Notes under the pieces: generated by a model
What the model was told of the DNA's origin: nothing
The model's database searches: none
What the model saw: only the letters and a program-made list of their open reading frames with translations
Made by a program: the position numbers and the translations under genes
DNA from: Gelatoporia subvermispora B
Lineage: Eukaryota; Basidiomycota; Agaricomycetes; Polyporales; Gelatoporiaceae
Assembly: GCA_000320605.2 (NCBI GenBank)
Contig: KB445791.1
Location: 3,026,576 to 3,090,575 of the forward strand
Length of the DNA: 64,000 nucleotides
Direction: 5' to 3'
Part shown: piece after piece, positions 53,517 to 64,000 of the stretch
Layout: each line of letters begins with the position of its first letter
How positions within the stretch are numbered: the stretch's first letter is position 1

Positions 53517-56382
53517 ATGAGGTCGTGGACCTGCTATCCACTCGCGCTACTCGCGCTCTTGCCGCTCTCCGCCGCCTCGCAGCTCCCGCTTCAGCACCCG
53601 TCTCCACATACGCTGTCTTTCAACTTGGTCGACGCACTCGGGAATGACTCGGACTATAGCTCACTCCTGGTGCTTTTGCAGCATGCGAGACTCATACCCA
53701 CACTCAACCGACTGAACGGTAGCACCTTCTTTGCACCTACGAACGATGCTGTTAAGCATCACGCTACCTCGAACGCATTATGGCAGGCAGCCTTGTCCGA
53801 CAGTGGCATCGATTTGAAGGACAATATACGAGAGCAGCTTCGTCAAGAGCTGTTCTACCACCTCATAAACTACACTATTCCTGTACTGCCTACAGAACAG
53901 ACGCCTCAAATACACCGGACCCTCCTCTTTCCGCGTACGCCCATAGAACCACCTTCTCGGGAGCCTCCTCCTTACCCTCCATGGATGCCCATTCCTGGAG
54001 GTACTTTGGGTGGTGAACCTCAGCGTTTGCGCGTGGCATACCGGGACGAAACCATATGGACCGGCGTGGATGCTGCGGGAAACCAAGGTGTGAAAGTGGT
54101 GAAGGAGATCGTGAATGCGTCCAACGGACGTCTGTTGGGAGTAGGAGAATGGATTGAATCTCCACCTGACATTGGTCAGTTCCTTGCCTTATGTGTGTCG
54201 ATGGTCTCTGACGCTTCTCTCAGCTACTGTCATCCTACGACATCCCTCGTTGAAGTACCTAGCCAACATCCTCACACCGGAGATAATACAGCTACTCAAC
54301 AAGACAGCGCCGCTGACTGTGTTCATCCCCGTTGACTCCGCATGGGAGTCGCTCCCGTACTATGAGAGACTGTACCTGGAAAGCGAGTTTGCAACTGACG
54401 ACCTCGTATGGATCATGAACATGCACGCTGTAGCCCAGAAGCATGTTCGCTGGTCTGATACCATCTCGGTCGCGGAGAATTGTGAGCTTGGTGATATGAC
54501 CATATTCTGTAGTACTTTCTGACTTCAGAGCGTAGTTACCACGATTGCGGGGCCGAAGTTAGAAGTCATCAAATCTTCCGAGGATCACTCCATAAAGGTC
54601 GCCTCCGCGACTGTAGTAGAGCCGGACATTTACGCAACAAATGGTGTCTTGCATACAGTTGATTCGTTGCTGTTCCCTCCGGAGTCACTCCAGCTCACAC
54701 CAGAGAAATACCTCCTCGTACTCAACTGCACTTCCTTCATCTCACTTTTGCACTCCGTCAACCTCACTGGGCTAGTCAATGACACCGAGGCACAGTATAC
54801 AATTCTCGCGCCACGTGACGACGTCATTGAGCTTTTCGGAGACGACGATCTCCCGGAGCGTGGGAGCGAAGAATTGAGGAAGCTTCTCCAGTATCATTTC
54901 ATTCCCGGTCGGTGGACGGCGAAGAAGCTCAAGAATGGCATGCTGCTAGAGACAGCGTTGGAGGAGCCTGGGCTCGGCGGCGGAAGACAGGTCCTCGATA
55001 TTGAAGTGACTGACGAGAACAAGAAAGCTGGCAAGACTAGGGCAGTTAGATTCGGCGGGGCTGGTATCATTGGGGAACCAGGTAAGAACCCATATCTAAC
55101 ATTAATGTGTACGTATAGGACTGACACCGCAGAAGTGGAAGTCGATAACACCATCATCTACTTCGTGTCACGACCACTCGTACCTCCCGCCGACCCTTTG
55201 CAGACAGCATTGCCGTCCCTTGAATTCTCGTCTTTTCTTGCTGCAATCTTCTCCAGCACACTCGCTGATGTCTTGAAGACGAGTCCAAGGACGACGTTGC
55301 TCTTGCCGCCCAACGATGCATTCCAACGTCTAGGTATGCTTGTCTCGGCGCATCTTCTTGGTGCTAGCTCGAAACCGGATCTCGAACGCGTCATACTACA
55401 TCATGCACTCAACGGTGTTTCCTATGCCTCGGAGCTGCAGAACGGCTCAGCGCGTACATTCCCTACTCTCGAGGGTTCCGATGTGCATCTAGAGCGCAAG
55501 TCGCCCGAAGACGGTGGCATACTGTTACTCAGCCCGAGTGGTGGTTGGGCTGACATGCATTCGGCCCTCTCACCGCGCGACATGCTGACCTCAACAGGTG
55601 TCATTCACGAGGTCTCGGATATCATGATTCCGCGTTCGGTTGATTTGACTGTCGGCAAACTTGTCCGCGCCGCCAAGGGCTCGACCATGGCGACCATGAT
55701 GACAAAAGCGGGTCTCGACTGGATCCTGAACGGAACAGCCCCACCGGAGGGCTCGCCATGGGCTGAGATAGGCCTTTCCGGGACCGGCTGGACCTTGCTG
55801 TGCCCCACGGACGACGCATTCAAACAGATCAACCTCACCGCACTTTACGCGGACCAGACGCGACTACGCGAGATTGTCAGCCAGCACCTTATTCCTTCAC
55901 AGGCATCGGCAGGGAGTGGATTCGCACCCCATCCTCTGGACGTACTGAACAACAACCGTCCGATCGTCGTCGACGACTCTGCAACGTATACGACATTGCA
56001 CACCGTTGCCGACGAGTCCGCGTACGGGGATATCATCTTCCGCACGCTCGACCATGGTACGGATGGCGAGAGCACGGTGGTCGGTATTCGGGGCGCGCGG
56101 GGGCGCAACGGGCAGCGCGACTGGGCGCGTGTCCTGTCGTGGGGCCGCGCAACAACTGGGCGGGGCACAGGCGGCGTCGTGCAGATTGATCGCCTGCTCA
56201 CACCGTACTATCCGCCCTGGTGGCTGGAGTACGGTGCGCCGGTGGGGGTGGGTATCGGAGGCGTGATCCTGATTTGCGCATTCTTCGCGGGGGTACGTGC
56301 ACTATGGCGGAGAGATACGACCGAAGCGACCTATGAGCCGATCGGAGGCTTCGGCCATGACAATGAGGAGGCTGACTCGTGA
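53517..56382 (+). CDS. Type I membrane protein with multiple fasciclin (FAS1) domains
   Basis: Lumenal/surface adhesion-type protein. The signal peptide YPLALLALLPLSAASQ is followed by about five FAS1-like units, each with the two family motifs. Examples are STFFAPTNDAVKHH; LTVFIPVDSAWESLP with DIYATNGVLHTVDSLLFP; YTILAPRDDVIELF; TLLLPPNDAFQRLG with STGVIHEVSDIMIP; and WTLLCPTDDAFKQI. A membrane helix (VGVGIGGVILICAFFAGV) and a short tail with YEPIGG end the protein. Exon 1 is 53517-54174, exon 2 54224-54468, exon 3 from 54529, and an intron near 55081-55131. The layout resembles fission-yeast Fsc1, a vacuolar FAS1 protein needed for autophagosome-vacuole fusion; orthology is inferred from layout only. 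Many NxS/T sites. Confidence 0.88.
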
Positions 56383-56807
56383 CGACCTCACGTACACGAA
56401 TGGAACTCGATATGAATATGACTCTACTCGGACCCCCACTGTGCTTGTTTCGATATGTGCGTAGACACTGTAGAGCCTGTAAGTATTAGGATCTAGGATC
56501 TAATATGTAGAATAGGAACCGGAAGTATATACGTGGATAGGACGGACACCGGACGAGGTCTGCACTGCTTGACATCCTCTCTTTCCCCGCACGAGTGTAC
56601 ACGAAGATCGGGGTTAGAGATCGTACCCCGCATTCTAGATAAGATGAAGCGCTAATCACGAGTTATCGCCGAGTATTTATGCGGGCGCTTGTACGCGTCC
56701 GGCCTCGGAACATCCACTCGACCGAGCTGCATATATTGGGGGGCCCGCTATTGGCTTGACCCTCTTCGTTCACCTTCGCGCCAGTGGTCTTTCAGACGAA
56801 CTTCACG
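56383..56807. other. Intergenic region before carnitine carrier
   Basis: 425 bp; AT-rich in the middle, with no ORF of note. A CATATATTG string lies about 75 bp before the start codon. Confidence 0.45.
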
Positions 56808-58223
56808 ATGGTGAGCAATATACAGCTTGAACGCACTTCAATAACCTCAGCGTTAGCCTAGAGTGATTCAGGTTCTGCGGACGAGGCGCAACTCCAGCAT
56901 GTCGCGTCGACGTCCACTGCCAATTCGATAAAGTCGTTTGTCGCTGGTGGCTTTGGTGGTATTGCATCGGTGTTGGTCGGTGAGTACTCCGCACGCTTTT
57001 AAGTTACTGCTCTGACCATCTCGACCTGCAGGGCACCCGTTTGATCTCACCAAGACGCGACTGCAGACTGCGTCGCAAGGGACGTATACCGGTGCGATGG
57101 ACGTCGTGAAGAAGACACTGGCGAGAGATGGTGCGACTGGGTACGTATAGATTTTTTATTGCGCGTGTTGTAGATGCTCACGTCGGTCGCAGTCTGTATC
57201 GGGGTGTTGTACCACCAATATTGGGCGTCACCCCAATCTTCGCCTTGTCATTCTGGGTATTTCACATCAATGCTCGGTCTTTAAGGAACATATCTTGACC
57301 ATGGATTTCCATAGGCATACGACATGTCCAAGAAGCTGGTCCTCGCTGTAGCGCCGTCTCGCGCAAACAATGAGCTATCTGTGCCAGAGCTTGCGACAGC
57401 TGGCTTCTTGTCTGCAATCCCGACGACTCTTGTCACTGCTCCAGTAGAACGTGCCAAGGTCTTGTTACAGGTAAGAACTAAGTGTTTTACTTCAAGTGAA
57501 GGGTTGCTCACTTGACACAGGTACAAGGTCAAGGGCAGAGCGGTCCGCGTTACAACGGTGTCTTCGACGTTATGAGGCATGTTTACAAGGAAGGCGGTCT
57601 TAAGAGCGTCTTCCGGGGTACTACCGCGACTATTGCCCGTGATGGTCCTGGGAACGCTGCGTAAGCTGCAGTGGATTCTGGTTGTGCTGTGATCTTTCTG
57701 ACATATCACTTTGCAGATACTTTGCTGCGTACGAGGTGACAAAGAAGCTGCTGACCCCAGCCGGTGCATCACCGTCGGACCTCAACCTGGGTGCGGTTAT
57801 CGTCGCGGGAGGCACCGCTGGTGTTGCAATGTGGTCGATCGCCATCCCTCCAGACGTTCGTTCACGGAGCTATTTTCTTGCATTGCTCTGACCTATACCT
57901 TTTAACACAGGTATTGAAGTCCAGGATACAGTCAGCGCCGACTGGGACGTACTCCGGCTTCCTGGATTGTGCCCGGAAGACAATTGCTGCCGACGGTGTC
58001 AAGGCATTATGGAAGGGACTAGGTCCGGCAATGGCGAGAGTATGTGATTCTTACGAGATACGTGCTACCTCCGGTCTCTGACAATGGGATGTTCAGGCGT
58101 TCCCCGCTAATGCGGCTACCTTCGTAAGTGCACGAGTTCCACTTGTTAAAGACCGGCTTCTGACGGCAATCCATGCAGCTGGGCGTGGAATATACAAGGC
58201 AATTAATGGACAAATACTTCTAA
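56808..58223 (+). CDS. CRC1: Mitochondrial carnitine/acylcarnitine carrier
   Basis: Inner-membrane carrier (SLC25 family) that exchanges acylcarnitine for carnitine for beta-oxidation or acetyl transfer. The three repeat signatures are HPFDLTKTRLQT, APVERAKVLLQVQG and PPDVLKSRIQSAP. The second (PxER.K) and the third (AIPPDVLKSR), with RAFPANAATFLGVEY near the end, are diagnostic of the carnitine carrier. About eight exons. The first exon is just the ATG: the intron 56811-56861 separates it from SDSGSADEAQLQHVAS, and only this acceptor keeps the frame and avoids an in-frame TAG. Stop at 58221-58223. Closest alternatives (ornithine carrier) have different third-repeat residues. Confidence 0.93.
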
Positions 58224-58915
58224 TGCAAGCCGTGTCCTGCGGATGTATAATTGGTGAACATTGTTTATTCTTGTAGACTGCTGCTGTATGTCCCACCGGG
58301 ACTAGATACCTGCTATTCACATGCACGGCCAGGCAACGCTCCGAGATTGCTGCCGATACACCGAAGGCACGATCACGTGTAAGAGTTCAGGCTGGATAGC
58401 GGGACCTGCTGTGGGTATGATGTAAGTGGGAGCACGAGACGCGCCGCTGCCGTCGGTGCAAGGTGCGGCACGAGTCGCAGTAGGACTCCCAGAAGTCTGT
58501 TACAGAAAGATGCTGCTCCTTCCCATGACCGCTGCATGAGCAAACGGTGCTGGGTGCATTTGGAGGACCCGCTCGTCGTAGATACCGTACCATCTTCGGC
58601 CGAGCGCCATGACCAGGTGGGAAGGCTGTGCGAGGCAGTTCAAAGTCCGGGCGCAGGCCTGGCTATGATTGGCTGGGCAGACAGCTCCATGCAGACCGGC
58701 ACGTGTCGGCAGAAAGCGTCTAGGCCCCCAGAGCCAATGTCGCGGGAGGCTTGCCGAATCGGGGCGCAAGGTGGAACCTCCACCGGAGACATCCTCCGGC
58801 TGACGGCCTGCAATTTCGAGAGTATAATGGGAACAGCTTACTCACTGCGACCTCCCGTAACGCCCCCCACATGTTATAATAGCTCACACTCCCCATCCTA
58901 ATATTCTCTACCCCC
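58224..58915. other. Intergenic region before MFS gene
   Basis: 692 bp. A Cys/His-containing minus-strand frame (58387-58593) was looked at but has no ordered zinc motif. No supported gene. TATA-like AGTATAATGG at about 58819. Confidence 0.45.
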
Positions 58916-61368
58916 ATGTCTCTTCACGAAAAGAACACGACTCACGACCACGAGCAGTCCTCAGAGACGCCCACGCTGCGAGAAGAGTCCTTACAGTCTG
59001 AGTGCCCTCCTACGCCAGAGACACACCAACTCAAGAAGGAACGGACACAGCCTGAACCCGAGTCTGACGTTGTCGGCCATGAAGAAGACCTCCCACCGTC
59101 CGAGGGTGGTATGGATCCACCAGAAGAAGAATCGGACGTGTACATAGTCGATTGGGATGGTCCTGGTGATCCGCTGAATCCAAAGAAGTGCGTGTCGATC
59201 TTGCAGCCATATCCACAAGGCCTCGTGTTCCACTCGACTGCACTCTGTATGCGGAAAACTGGTGTGCGGACGTCAACCTACTGCTTGCAAACGCGTGGCC
59301 AGGCCTGCACGCGACCCGCTAGTTTGAATCTCGCTGCTGTGAACTCCCCGAAATTACAGTCCAGCTCAAGTCATGCATAGCAGCGGACCACAAGCCAGAC
59401 TTCTCAAAGTCCGTCTGACTCATGGGGGAAGCATGGGCTCGAGCCTGCGTGGATGTGGCTGCGTTACAATCCTTTCACCTCATACTGACTTCTCTTCCTC
59501 AGCTGGAGCAAAAAGAAGAAATGGGGTGCAACATTAATTGTCTCTGCATTTACCTTCATTAGCCCCGTTTCATCCTCTATGATCGCGCCCGCGACAGGGC
59601 AAGTTGCAGAACAATTTGGGATTACAAGTAGTGCCATTGAAGCCCTCGTCGTGTCTATTTTCGTCTGTGCATACGGTATGTCCTCACCTATTCAGACATC
59701 CGCTCAAAGTTGCTGACTGTTCTATGCGATAGCCGTTGGACCACTTGTTCTCGGGCCGTTGAGTGAGATCTACGGACGCTCGCGCGTACTTCAGCTTGCC
59801 AACTTGTGGTACCTAGGTACGTTTGACTCCTCCCATAAGCCTTTCACCCCTTGCTGGTGCTGATTTGTGCGATTCTTGGGTGACACGTAGCGTGGAACCT
59901 TGGCTGCGGTTTTGCGCAGAATACAGGGCAGCTTATCGCCTTTCGTTTTCTTGCCGGGCTTGGTGGGAGTGCGCCACTCTCTGTACGTACCTCATTGCAC
60001 ATCTCCCCGTCCCATCTCCACTTTGGTAGTACGTGCGCTAACGCTAACCTCACGACAGATCGGTGGTGGTGTCCTTGGTGATCTCTGGCGCCCAGAAGAG
60101 CGTGGACAGGCGATTGCATTGTACTCGCTCGCCCCGCTACTTGGGCCAGTGATTGGGCCTGCAGCTGCATCATGGGTCGCACAGCGCTCAACATGGCGGT
60201 GGTGCTTCTGGGCGTCGAGCATCGTCGATGCATTCATCCAAGTACTCGGCGTATTGTTTCTCAAAGAGAGTGCGTATTCGATCTTTTGAAGTTCGTACAG
60301 GCAATCTAATACGACTGGTTACCTTCATGAAGCATTCGCACCAATCCTGCTGGAGCGGAAGGCGAAGGCCATGCGCGAGTCGATGGATCCTGAAAAGGGT
60401 CGCTATCGTGATGTGCGCACGCCGTATGACACCGCAGACAGAAAGTTAGTGACACACATTTATGGTGTTTTCATGGGACTGACGCGCTCGTGTTGCGCCA
60501 CTAAGGTGGCAGAATATTTTGAAGAAGTCGCTCATCCGCCCGTTCGCACTCTTCGCTCGCGAGCCGATCGTCCAAGTGCTTGGACTGTACATGGCCTTTG
60601 TGTATGGACTGCTCTATCGTGCGTCCTTACTTCTTCCGTCAGCAGCACTATGAGCTGAGAAGATGTGGTGCAGTATTCCTTACGTCACTTCCGGACATCT
60701 TTACTGGTGTATACGGCGAGGAGATCGGAATCGCGGGCCTCAACTACTTTGCACTCGGCATCGGGCTCACGGGCGCGTCGCAAGTGAACGCGCGTATGCT
60801 CGATCGCATCTATAAATACTACTCAAAGAAGAATGGCGGCGTCGGCAAACCCGAGTACCGTCTTCGTACGTCCAGCCTCCTCTCTTCCCGTTCATACTCT
60901 GACGTCGCCGTATAGCATCGATGGTCCCTGGCACGATATTCCTTCCCATCGGACTATTTCTCACCGGCTGGACATCGCGCCCAGATGTCCATTGGATTGT
61001 GCCCGATATCGGCATTGCGTTTGTCGGCGCCGGAACAATATTGAACTTCCAGAGCATCCAGACATATGTCATCGACACTTTCACGCTCCACGCTGCGTCT
61101 GCACTCGCAGCAGTGACCTTCTTCCGCTCGCTAGCGGGCTTCGGGTTCCCGCTCTTTGCTCCTGCGATGTACTCTGCCCTAGGATATGGTAAGGGTGACT
61201 CTATCCTTGGTGTGGTTGCCATCGTTGTAGGATGTCCTGCGTATGTGGATCCTCCGGTCATCTGATGTTGTGCGTGGTCCTGATTTTCTGTTTTCTCATA
61301 TTAGGCCATGGTTACTCTGGGTCTACGGCGAACGTATCCGACAAGCGAGTCATTATGCGAGGAAGTAG
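58916..61368 (+). CDS. Major facilitator superfamily drug/polyamine-type transporter (DHA1)
   Basis: Twelve-helix proton antiporter of the fungal DHA1 group. A long acidic N-terminal tail (EEDLPPSEGGMDPPEEESD) leads to DWDGPGDPLNPKNWS, the usual DHA1 entry motif. First-half landmarks: SPVSSSMIAPATGQVAEQFG, GPLVLGPLSEIYGRSRVLQL (the loop 2-3 motif), GLGGSAPLSIGGGVLGDLW, then RPEERGQAIALYSLAPLLGP and WRWCFW. Second half: REPIVQVLGLYMAFVYGLLY, FQSIQTYVIDTFTLHAASAL and AMYSALGYGKGDS. Ends YGERIRQASHYARK. About ten exons. The first intron (59188-59502) is 315 nt, five to six times longer than the rest. Substrate unknown. Confidence 0.88.
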
Positions 61369-61631
61369 TGAAGGGTATGAGGATACATGGACACGACTCC
61401 AGGTTACCATAGAGCGTATAATTAAGTTTGGTGCAGTTTCGATGGCTTACCCGCATTTGCTAGACATACCGCCGCTATCCCGTCGCACAGTTTTGCACAT
61501 TGTTTCGAGTAGCATTTTCAACTCAAGATCACGATCATCATCGCAATTATAGTACATTTGCTCGTATGCATAGACGGGACATTGCTCTCGCTTAGATCGC
61601 GCCGCTAAATGAACGTGGAAACGCCCGGCAT

Positions 61632-63458
61632 GTGGGAAAGACCTTTTTCGGATCGATCGAGTACAGTCGTGTCAGTGCCGACCCGTCATTTGCTTCCTTC
61701 TCTCCCTCCGCGACCCTTCTTGCGCTACCTCCTCCGCCGTTCACGCCTCTCACGACAAATTACGACCCAACATCTACTGGATCCTATCACTCGCGATACC
61801 TCTACTCAACGACACGTGTATCTGTTTTTATTGCCTTTGTTGAGCTTGTTCAGTGCAACGAGTACTTGCATACTATCTTATGACGCATTCTTTGAGCTCT
61901 TCTACTGCTACGAAGGCACGCAAGCCTCGCTGTCACTCCACTTCCGAGTAAACTTGATGAAATTCACGTGTTTCGCGCTGTACTGAATTTCGGCAGGATT
62001 GCTCGAAATGTCAAGAACTTCGAGACATGGTCTACCTATCAACACTGCGAGGAGGCTTCATACAAAGATGTCCCTGAAGAGCTCGAATCGGACATCAAGA
62101 AAGTCTTTAATGTGCAAAGAAAGCTTCCTGCAGACTGGATAGACAAGGTACTGGTTGTATTTCTGCAGGGGATGCCCCGGCCATTTGAATATTAATCTCC
62201 CTCATAAGACTTGCGAGAACTACCAATCCTTCAGATCTTCTGTGACACCGGAATTCCTGGAGTTTCTCGAGGACGCTAAACAAGCTGCTCCGAAACTATT
62301 CTCATCCAAGGTCTCGACGAAGGAGAGCCTCGAGCTCCTCAGTGATGTTCAATGCGTTTTCGCGGCATGGAAACGACTGCAGAAAATGCGGGCATCAAGT
62401 AGGAAATGGTCCGAAGCTGATTATGTTGCCAATGTGTAGGCTAATCCCGACGACCGCGAATATATGCTCAACCTCTTACATATGTCAGATACAATGTGTT
62501 TCGCAGCCCTGCTCTTGAAGAGAGTGACTACCGGTATGCGTCTCATCTGTGGTCGGTGTATCGTATATTGATACATCGTGTCGCCAAGAGCACAGTGCTC
62601 TATGGCATTACCCCAACCGCTACCGGATAATGCACTGACGTACAAGTCAATCAAGTGCCTGAATGCTAAAACGGCGTCCCCAGATGGCGCTGTATTCATC
62701 CCGGCGCGGTTCATCCGCGAACTCTCCCATTCCTCGACTTCACCCTACAAGGTTCTGAAGTCACATCCTAACACAGTCACATCAGGCAGTGCCGGCGGTG
62801 AATCCTCGTTCCGGTACCAAAGCACACCATGTGCGCATCTACCCGATACTGCTGCCTTTGAGTTTGCGAGCGCATTCTGGGAAGACAAGAAGCCGCTGCA
62901 CCATATGCTCGAGGATGCATATCGGCAGAATAGGATGGCGACAACCGCCGCTGTGCGTCAGCTGCATTCTCTGAATGTACAGGCACCGATATTCGGACTA
63001 GTATGGTCCCAGGGCAAAGTTCGGGCGCATGTTGACTGGTGGACAGTGAAGGGTGACGCGGTGCATCCGGTGAGGACGCCCCTAATTCACTCCTGTTTCT
63101 GTTCTAAATTGAATAATCTTAGACACTCCGCTCAGCTGCCTATCCGGGCCGCAAGGGTTACAGGCGCAGGACGAGCGGTATATTCCATGAGTGGAACCTC
63201 GAAGAGCCGAACGACATCTTAGAAGTGTTCCTGCTCATTCGGAACATAGACCGATGGACGGTCGGTCGGTTCCGGGAACGCGTTATAGCAGGCGTGAAGC
63301 AGCTCTGCGACGATGTCGTGCAGGGTAGACATCAGTTCCGGCCGTGGAAGAGGAGAGGGGATCTCGCACAATTGGTTCACGAAGGGCCAAGGCCGAGTCT
63401 GGACAGCATGTCACAGCCGTCTGCCGCGCCCGTGCGACGATCCAAGCGTCGTTACTAG
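61632..63458 (+). CDS. Conserved hypothetical protein
   Basis: Seven exons or so can be joined in phase, but no ATG was found at the 5' end: the first open exon begins with GTG, so the true start is upstream or on another exon. N-terminal text is Ser/Tyr/Pro-rich (EYSRVSADPSFASFSPSAT). A helical part follows (DVPEELESDIKKVFNVQRK, KVSTKESLELLSDVQCVFAA). The C-terminal 250 residues are the best-ordered: RYQSTPCAHLPDTAAFEFAS, AYRQNRMATTAAVRQLHSLN, VQAPIFGLVWSQGKVRAHVD, then GIFHEWNLEEPNDILEVFLL and IDRWTVGRFRERVIAGVKQL. Stop at 63458. I do not recognise the family; it does not look like a transposon protein. Confidence 0.6.
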
Positions 63459-63719
63459 TGTCGATCTACTCCAAACCGTAAACATTCTTTACCAGTGCTT
63501 ACCGCCGCTACGTATCACAACCCGTTCGTAGGAATACAATTACATTGAGCTCTAGGAGTAGGCAGTTCGTAACGAACAGTAGAAGCGAAAACAGTCTATG
63601 CGAAGTACAAATACATAGTCTGGTGAGTACTGCACAATGACGACAAACATCCAAGCGAGCGGTAGAGTGATGGTCAAGAACTTGGTATCCTAGTGATAAA
63701 TTACGGATAGATGTATGCT

Positions 63720-64000
63720 TTACTTTTTCCAGCTGGAAGGCACCTTCATCACGACGTCTGACCAGACGGACAGTCGTCCGCGCTCCCAGTCCTCCACGTA
63801 CGAAAGACCCGCATTCGCACGTCGGCCCTCCTCTGTCTTTAGGTGCTTCTCCGCATCGCACCAGAACAAGACCCAGTCCCCGAACCGTACATGGCCCGAG
63901 CTGCGCTCAAAGTACCACTTATTCACCGGGTTGTTGGCCCGGCTGCGCCACACGAGGTCACGTCCCTCTCCCTTGCCTTCCTTGCCACCGTTCGGGTTGG
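63720..64000 (-). CDS. 3' end of an unrecognised gene cut by the right window edge
   Basis: Minus-strand frame open from the window edge to a TAA at 63720, 93 codons visible, no intron seen. Aromatic-rich, water-soluble text: [54 protein letters not shown], ending KVPSSWKK. The tryptophan content and C/G-ending codons support real coding. No family assigned. Confidence 0.6.
   Translation of the reverse strand, partial: NPNGGKEGKGEGRDLVWRSRANNPVNKWYFERSSGHVRFGDWVLFWCDAEKHLKTEEGRRANAGLSYVEDWERGRLSVWSDVVMKVPSSWKK

Noticed and set aside
1..64000. A single coordinated gene cluster (secondary metabolism, defence or mobile system)
   Set aside because: Genes are mostly housekeeping, on both strands, with no core biosynthetic enzyme, reverse transcriptase, transposase, long terminal repeats or CRISPR repeats recognised.

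Overview
The window is nuclear DNA of a filamentous basidiomycete, most likely an Agaricomycete. Almost every gene is cut by several short introns of about 48-65 nt with GTNNGT-type donors. Genes are packed on both strands with a few hundred bases between them. Several protein families are typical of mushrooms: NoxA, a Pal1-type morphogenesis protein, and a mucin-like single-pass glycoprotein. I found no transposon, rRNA, tRNA or CRISPR array. Gene models were built by hand: exons were joined where splice sites, reading phase and family alignment agreed.

Layout. 1-8.8 kb: edge of an unknown gene (-), NDUFA11-type complex I subunit (+), Rap1-like protein with two BRCT regions and a Myb domain (-), weakly kinase-like protein (+), ribosomal protein S16/uS9 (-) and mitochondrial L4 (+) back to back. 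9-14.3 kb: RAD51 (+), 3-phosphoglycerate dehydrogenase (-) and HIS7 (+); the last two are divergent and share a short promoter. 14.8-22.5 kb: Pal1 (-), MetE-like methyltransferase homologue (-), ribosomal L13 (+), cytochrome b5-fused sphingolipid desaturase (-). 23-30 kb: an orphan ORF, a membrane glycoprotein, a conserved small protein with a GC-AG intron, and a small SQ-rich protein. 30-42.2 kb, all minus strand: TAF5, RecQ helicase, NoxA, MAD2, RNase III-domain protein. 42.4-53.1 kb: Nup155/170 (+), RING-CH ubiquitin ligase (-), then two tandem Rap1-type Myb genes (+). 53.5-64 kb: multi-FAS1 membrane protein, carnitine carrier, MFS transporter, an orphan (all +), and the 3' end of a gene running off the right edge (-).

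Themes. Several genes act in chromosome maintenance: RAD51, RecQ, MAD2, the Rap1-like protein and perhaps its two Myb relatives. RAD51 and MAD2 have clusters of ACGCGT (MluI cell-cycle box type) upstream. SER3 and HIS7 each have an identical ATGACTCT element (Gcn4/CPC1 type) about 50 bp before the start codon. The most unusual pattern is that three genes far apart in the window carry five Myb-type modules. All five are split by a phase-0 intron at the same point, just before the PHH/SW third-helix segment.
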